A stretch of 8,581 nt of DNA, taken from the NCBI GenBank assembly GCA_900756715.1, contig CAAELC010000144.1, positions 1 to 8,581 on the forward strand, read 5' to 3'. Of this stretch, positions 5,541-8,581 are shown one piece after another. The stretch is from an uncultured Oscillospiraceae bacterium (GTDB lineage Bacteria > Bacillota > Clostridia > Oscillospirales > Oscillospiraceae). How positions within the stretch are numbered: position 1 is the stretch's first letter; the number at the start of each line of letters is the position of its first letter. The notes beneath the pieces were generated by a model. It did not search any database. It saw only the letters and a program-made list of their open reading frames with translations, and was not told the origin of the DNA. The translations under genes were made by a program, and so were the position numbers.

Positions 5541-6839
5541 TTATGCCTCCCCGCCCGGTGTGCCGCCCTGATTGCCGCCGGGCTTTCCGCCGTGGCGGCG
5601 TCCGCCCCTGCGGCGGGGCCGTCTGGCCTTCTGCTCGCCGCCATCCTGCTGCAAAACCGGCTGGCGAGTGGACTGGGGCTTTTTCTCCGGAGCGTTTTCG
5701 GGCCGGGATGCCGCACCGCCCGGGCGTCCGCCCCGATTGCGGCGGCGGCCTTCGCCGGATTTCTGCGGCTGCTTCTCCTGCGCGGGTGATGCCTTTTCCT
5801 GCTCCTGTGCCGGAGCCTTCTGCTCGCCGCCCTCTGGTCTGCGGGAACCGCGGCTGCGACGGCGGCGGGCAGGCTCGCCACCTGGCTTTTTCTCTCGTTC
5901 CGGTGCAGAGCCGCTGCTTTCGTTCCAGCCGAAGTCGGATACGATAGGCCGGAACTCCTCCTCTGCCTGCTCCTCCACATAGCGTGCAGGACGCTCCCGG
6001 GGAATTTCGATGCCGTCCCGGCTGCCCTTGCCGTTGCGCAGGACACAGACCTCGCAGTTGTGGTAGCAGCGCGGCGCTTCCGGCTGGCTGTCCAGCCGGA
6101 CGGTAACCTTTTCCTTCAGCACATTCAGGTCGCAGACATTGCCGGGGCCGTCCGGTGTCTGAACGAAAGAGTCATTTTTGGGCATCCGCCGCAAAGCATC
6201 CTCATACGCCTCCTGCTCATATTTCAGGCAGCACATAAGCCGCCCGCAGGTGCCGGAAATTTTGGTGGGGTTCAGAGACAAGCTCTGTGTTTTGGCCATT
6301 TTGATGGAAACGGGCATAAAATCATCCAGAAACTGGGCGCAGCAGAAAGGCCGCCCGCAAATGCCCAGCCCGCCCAGCATCTTTGCCTCATCCCGGACGC
6401 CGATCTGGCGCAGTTCAATGCGGGCATGGAATACAGAAGCCAGATCCTTCACCAGCTCCCGGAAATCCACCCGGCCATCGGCGGTGAAAAAAAAGAGGAT
6501 CTTATTGCCCTCGAAGCTGCACTCCACCCGCACCAGCTTCATTTCCAGGCCGTGCTGCTGGATTTTTTTCTGGCAGATCTGAAAAGCCTCCGCCTCCCGG
6601 GCGCGATTGCGCTGGATTGTGCGGCGGTCGTTTTCGGTGGCAATGCGCACTACCGCCCGGAACGGATCCACTACCTGATGATCCTCCACCGGGTGGTTCC
6701 CCTCCACGCAGGAGGCATATTCCAGCCCCTGAGCCGTCTCCACAATTACATCCTGCCCCGCCTCGATCTCCAGCTGTCGGGGGTCAAAATAATAGGTTTT
6801 TGCGCCGTTTCTGAACCGGACGCTTACAACATTTGTCAT
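5541..6839 (-). CDS. ricT: RicT/YaaT-type PSP1-domain protein with long Arg/Gly-rich tail
   Basis: RicT (YaaT) belongs to the RicA-RicF-RicT complex, which in Bacillus carries iron-sulfur clusters and directs RNase Y to chosen transcripts, influencing sporulation, competence and biofilm formation. The PSP1 core covers about residues 1-235. It contains the family cysteines in two matching motifs, GICGRPFCC (C161, C166, C167) and GTCGRLMCC (C198, C203, C204). A further cysteine group, CYHNCEVC (C258, C262, C265), follows the core. Residues 310-432 are a disordered-looking tail rich in Arg, Gly, Glu, Gln and Pro, with RRRSRGSRR, GRRRNRGGR and RRGGRRHGG patches; the B. subtilis protein, about 275 residues, has no such tail. 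I chose ATG 6839: it has GGGAGGAGA just upstream and overlaps the holB stop (ATGA), implying coupled translation. A start at 6899 would lie inside holB and add unconserved residues. Confidence 0.88.
   Translation of the reverse strand: MTNVVSVRFRNGAKTYYFDPRQLEIEAGQDVIVETAQGLEYASCVEGNHPVEDHQVVDPFRAVVRIATENDRRTIQRNRAREAEAFQICQKKIQQHGLEMKLVRVECSFEGNKILFFFTADGRVDFRELVKDLASVFHARIELRQIGVRDEAKMLGGLGICGRPFCCAQFLDDFMPVSIKMAKTQSLSLNPTKISGTCGRLMCCLKYEQEAYEDALRRMPKNDSFVQTPDGPGNVCDLNVLKEKVTVRLDSQPEAPRCYHNCEVCVLRNGKGSRDGIEIPRERPARYVEEQAEEEFRPIVSDFGWNESSGSAPEREKKPGGEPARRRRSRGSRRPEGGEQKAPAQEQEKASPAQEKQPQKSGEGRRRNRGGRPGGAASRPENAPEKKPQSTRQPVLQQDGGEQKARRPRRRGGRRHGGKPGGNQGGTPGGEA
5626..5831 (-). repeat. 17-bp direct repeat within the ricT tail
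   Basis: The 17-base word GCCTTCTGCTCGCCGCC occurs at 5626-5642 and again at 5815-5831 (plus-strand reading). Both copies are in the same frame and encode GGEQKA in the disordered tail. This points to tail growth by internal duplication, although the sequence between the copies has diverged. Confidence 0.55.
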
Positions 6840-7675
6840 AGGATCTCCTCCCACTGGGCTAAAACGGCGCCAAGGACATGGCCCACGCCCACATTCCATT
6901 CACACTGATGCTCATAGTCGTCCAAGCCATCAATCAGGCGCATCAGCTTTTTTCTGTCCAGCCGGCGGCTGAGCCGCCCGGCATACTCGGCATATTCCTC
7001 GTCGGGCTGCACCCCGTATTGCAGGCGCAGGGCCTGCTGGGCTGCCTGTCGGCATTGCAGCAGGGCGCGGCCCAGTGCTTCCCGGGTAATTTTCCGGTTT
7101 TCAAGGCCCGTCAGCACCCGGGCAGCCTCGGTCCCGTCTCCGCCGGAGAGTACCCGGCACAGTGCCGCCGCTTCGTCGGACAACTGCAGGGCGTTGTCCG
7201 ACGCGCGGACTGTGTACTCCACACAGCGCGACCGCACCGTCGGCAGCAGCCGGGAAACATTATCCGCGCAGAACAAGAAGGCCGCGTAGGCCGGTCCCTC
7301 CTCCACCAGCTTTAAAAGCAGGTTCTGATCCTGCTCCGTTAACCGGCGGCTATCGGGAAAAATGAACACCTTTGCGGCGCCCTCGTTGGGGCGGATAAAC
7401 GCATCTGTCCGCAGCTGACGCACCGCCGCCACTGACAAATCCTTATGCTCCTCGTCCCGGGCGGTAATCACATCCGGGTGGGTGTCCCGCAGCACCTTGC
7501 CGCAGGCGGGGCAGCGCAAACAGGGCTTATCTTCCGCCGTGCACAGCAGGGCCGCAGCATAAAACCGGGCAGCCTGCTCCAAATCCCCGTCGCCGGAAAA
7601 AATGACGCTGTGGCTGAGAACGCCTTTCCGTGCAGCGCCTCGAATTGCCTTCTCCAACGCTTGCTCCATGGCCAT
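6836..7675 (-). CDS. holB: DNA polymerase III subunit delta' (clamp loader)
   Basis: Delta' is the wrench subunit of the clamp-loader complex that places the sliding clamp on primed DNA. The 279-residue product shows the zinc-binding cysteines C45-x6-C52-x2-C55-x2-C58 and the SRC motif (149-151) in LLPTVRSRC. It also has the FIRPNEGAAKVFIFPD and LTEQDQNLLLKLVEEGP core segments of the AAA+ fold. The Walker A loop is degenerate (FSGDGDLEQAA at 27-37, no GKT/S), as expected for a delta' that does not hydrolyse ATP. It is shorter than the usual 320 or so residues, mainly in the C-terminal part. I chose ATG 7675 because AAGGAGGG lies 6 bases upstream; the open frame extends to 7753, but across the promoter. 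It is the first gene of the holB-ricT-HAD operon. The holB-ricT order matches that in Bacillus, but tmk is not found just upstream. Confidence 0.9.
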   Translation of the reverse strand: MAMEQALEKAIRGAARKGVLSHSVIFSGDGDLEQAARFYAAALLCTAEDKPCLRCPACGKVLRDTHPDVITARDEEHKDLSVAAVRQLRTDAFIRPNEGAAKVFIFPDSRRLTEQDQNLLLKLVEEGPAYAAFLFCADNVSRLLPTVRSRCVEYTVRASDNALQLSDEAAALCRVLSGGDGTEAARVLTGLENRKITREALGRALLQCRQAAQQALRLQYGVQPDEEYAEYAGRLSRRLDRKKLMRLIDGLDDYEHQCEWNVGVGHVLGAVLAQWEEIL

Positions 7676-7717
7676 GAGGCACCCTCCTTCGCCGCCGTTT
7701 AAAAAAGCCAAATATAT

Positions 7718-7737
7718 AATTGTAGTATACCACAATT
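7718..7737. promoter_or_regulatory. 20-bp near-perfect palindrome over the holB -10 box, candidate operator
   Basis: Arms AATTGT (7718-7723) and ACAATT (7732-7737) flank the self-complementary GTATAC (7725-7730); only one base pair of the dyad (7724 with 7731) does not match. The palindrome is centred on the holB -10 element, so a bound protein would block that promoter. The cognate regulator is unknown. Confidence 0.4.
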
Positions 7738-7753
7738 GCTCTCCATTCCGCAA
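7724..7753 (-). promoter_or_regulatory. Promoter of the holB-ricT-HAD operon
   Basis: On the minus strand, TTGCGG (7748-7753) is followed after 18 bases by TATACT (7724-7729), which is preceded by TGG, giving an extended -10 (TGGTATACT). The leader to the chosen holB ATG is about 42 bases. The -10 box sits at the centre of a 20-bp palindrome. Confidence 0.55.
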
Positions 7754-7768
7754 GGGAAACAGCGGAAT
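7745..7768. repeat. Short inverted repeat in the holB/ppdK intergenic region
   Basis: ATTCCGC (7745-7751) and GCGGAAT (7762-7768) form a perfect 7-bp inverted repeat around a 10-base spacer. It overlaps the -35 region of the holB promoter. It may be a second protein-binding site, or may occur by chance. Confidence 0.3.
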
Positions 7769-7852
7769 TTGGGGTTTCTGTTTAATTTTTTCTTGAGATT
7801 ATTAAATATTTGATTTAATTTTAAAAAATAGTGCTAAATTTTTCAAAATAGC

Positions 7853-7881
7853 TTGCAATTCTTTCTTATTTTGACTATAAT
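7853..7881 (+). promoter_or_regulatory. Promoter of ppdK
   Basis: TTGCAA (7853-7858), a 17-base spacer and a consensus TATAAT (7876-7881) form a strong promoter. The roughly 80 bases upstream are almost entirely A and T with short A runs, like an UP element that boosts RNA polymerase binding. The untranslated leader is about 65 bases. Confidence 0.8.
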
Positions 7882-7914
7882 AAATTGTCTTTTGACATGG
7901 ATATTAGTAAACCA

Positions 7915-7933
7915 GTGTTTTCGGTGAAAACAC
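7915..7933 (+). other. Leader hairpin upstream of ppdK
   Basis: GTGTTTTC (7915-7922) and GAAAACAC (7926-7933) form a perfect 8-bp stem with a 3-base loop, 8 bases before the ribosome binding site GGAGGG (7942-7947). No T run follows, so it is not a terminator. It may stabilise the 5' end of the mRNA or modulate translation. Confidence 0.4.
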
Positions 7934-7952
7934 AAAAATATGGAGGGATTTT

Positions 7953-8581
7953 ATGAGCAAAAAGTATTGCTACCTGTTCACGGAAGGCAATGCCCAGATG
8001 CGCGAGCTGCTGGGCGGTAAGGGCGCCAACCTGGCCGAGATGACCAACATCGGCCTGCCGGTGCCTCAGGGCTTCACCATTACCACCGAGGCCTGCACCC
8101 AGTACTATGAAGACGGCCGCCAGATCAACGACGAGATCATGGCCGAGATCATGGAATATATTGAGAAGATGGAGAAGATCACCGGCAAGAAGTTCGGTGA
8201 TCACGAGAACCCCCTGTTGGTCTCTGTCCGTTCCGGCGCCCGTGCTTCCATGCCCGGCATGATGGATACCATCCTGAATCTGGGCCTGAACGAGGATGTG
8301 GTGGAGGTCATCTCCAAGAAGTCCAACAATCCCCGCTGGGCATGGGACTGCTATCGCCGCTTTATCCAGATGTACTCCGATGTCGTTATGGAGGTTGGCA
8401 AGAAGTATTTCGAGCAGCTCATCGACGAGATGAAGGAGAAGAAGGGCGTGACGCAGGATGTGGAGCTGACCGCCGAGGATCTGAAGGAGCTGGCCGGCCA
8501 GTTCAAGGCTGAGTACAAGTCCAAGATTGGTGAGGACTTCCCCTCTGACCCCAAGGAGCAGCTCATCGGCGCCATCAAGGC
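7953..8581 (+). CDS. ppdK: Pyruvate, phosphate dikinase, N-terminal part (runs off window)
   Basis: PPDK interconverts pyruvate, ATP and phosphate with phosphoenolpyruvate, AMP and pyrophosphate, and in anaerobic Firmicutes often works with pyrophosphate-dependent glycolysis. The first 209 of about 875 expected residues are visible. They match the nucleotide-binding domain: YLFTEGNAQMRELLGGKGAN (7-26), with Lys23 at the ATP-site lysine, then GLPVPQGFTITTEAC (34-48) and SVRSGARASMPGMMDTILN (91-109), with Arg93 at the ATP-site arginine. The swivelling His domain and the pyruvate/PEP barrel lie beyond the right edge. ATG 7953 has GGAGGG 5 bases upstream. Codon use is strongly biased towards a few C/G-ending codons, and with the strong promoter this suggests high expression. 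It is divergent from holB. Confidence 0.96.
   Translation, partial: MSKKYCYLFTEGNAQMRELLGGKGANLAEMTNIGLPVPQGFTITTEACTQYYEDGRQINDEIMAEIMEYIEKMEKITGKKFGDHENPLLVSVRSGARASMPGMMDTILNLGLNEDVVEVISKKSNNPRWAWDCYRRFIQMYSDVVMEVGKKYFEQLIDEMKEKKGVTQDVELTAEDLKELAGQFKAEYKSKIGEDFPSDPKEQLIGAIK

Noticed and set aside
6079..6100. 9-bp perfect hairpin inside ricT
   Set aside because: It lies within coding sequence and has no U tract on either strand. GC-rich coding DNA gives such stems by chance.
6060..6908. A 282-codon plus-strand open frame opposite ricT
   Set aside because: It is antisense to the conserved PSP1 core, has no ribosome binding site of note and a low-complexity translation.
7676..7753. Upstream ATG as holB start
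   Set aside because: The extension would cover the promoter and the AT-rich leader. AAGGAGGG before ATG 7675 fits better.
1..8581. CRISPR arrays, tRNA or rRNA genes, insertion sequences, phage or toxin-antitoxin genes
   Set aside because: No regularly spaced repeats, cloverleaf sequences, transposase-like frames or matching terminal repeats were seen on either strand.

Overview
The window looks like chromosomal DNA from a GC-rich, low-GC-phylum (Firmicutes/Bacillota) gut anaerobe, most plausibly a butyrate-producing Oscillospiraceae/Ruminococcaceae-type clostridium. The basis is protein content (a butyrate kinase, pyruvate phosphate dikinase, a RicT-type PSP1 protein next to holB), strong AGGAGG-type ribosome binding sites, and AT-rich promoters set in GC-rich coding sequence. 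The exact genus cannot be fixed from the sequence alone.

Layout, left to right. (1) Positions 2-88 hold the last 28 codons of a rightward gene ending in a hydrophobic helix and a basic tail, as in cell-wall-anchored or membrane proteins; a hairpin terminator follows. (2) Positions 233-535 keep only the C-terminal third of an aldo/keto reductase, read as a decayed remnant, closed by a strong terminator. (3) At 601-1423 is an XRE-family regulator gene whose own promoter carries two near-identical 14-bp repeats, a likely autoregulatory operator. (4) At 1576-3384 is lepA (elongation factor 4), in the same direction, preceded by a GC-rich structured leader. (5) A bidirectional terminator separates lepA from the convergent, single-gene buk unit (minus strand, 3449-4513), which has its own extended -10 promoter. 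(6) A second terminator ends a minus-strand three-gene operon, transcribed holB -> ricT -> HAD phosphatase (7675 down to 4687), with a 4-bp overlap and a 2-bp gap between genes. (7) Divergent from holB across a 277-bp AT-rich intergenic region is ppdK, which runs off the right edge.

Functionally the window is mostly housekeeping: translation (lepA), replication clamp loading (holB), an RNA-decay specificity factor (ricT), and central carbon energy metabolism (buk, ppdK). The holB-ricT adjacency is the ancestral Firmicutes arrangement. The less ordinary signals are the operator-like repeats of the XRE gene, the long arginine/glycine-rich tail and an extra cysteine cluster on RicT, a palindrome centred on the holB -10 box, and a buk gene without a neighbouring ptb. 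I see no insertion sequence, CRISPR array, tRNA, rRNA or phage gene, and no clear candidate for an entirely new multi-gene system.
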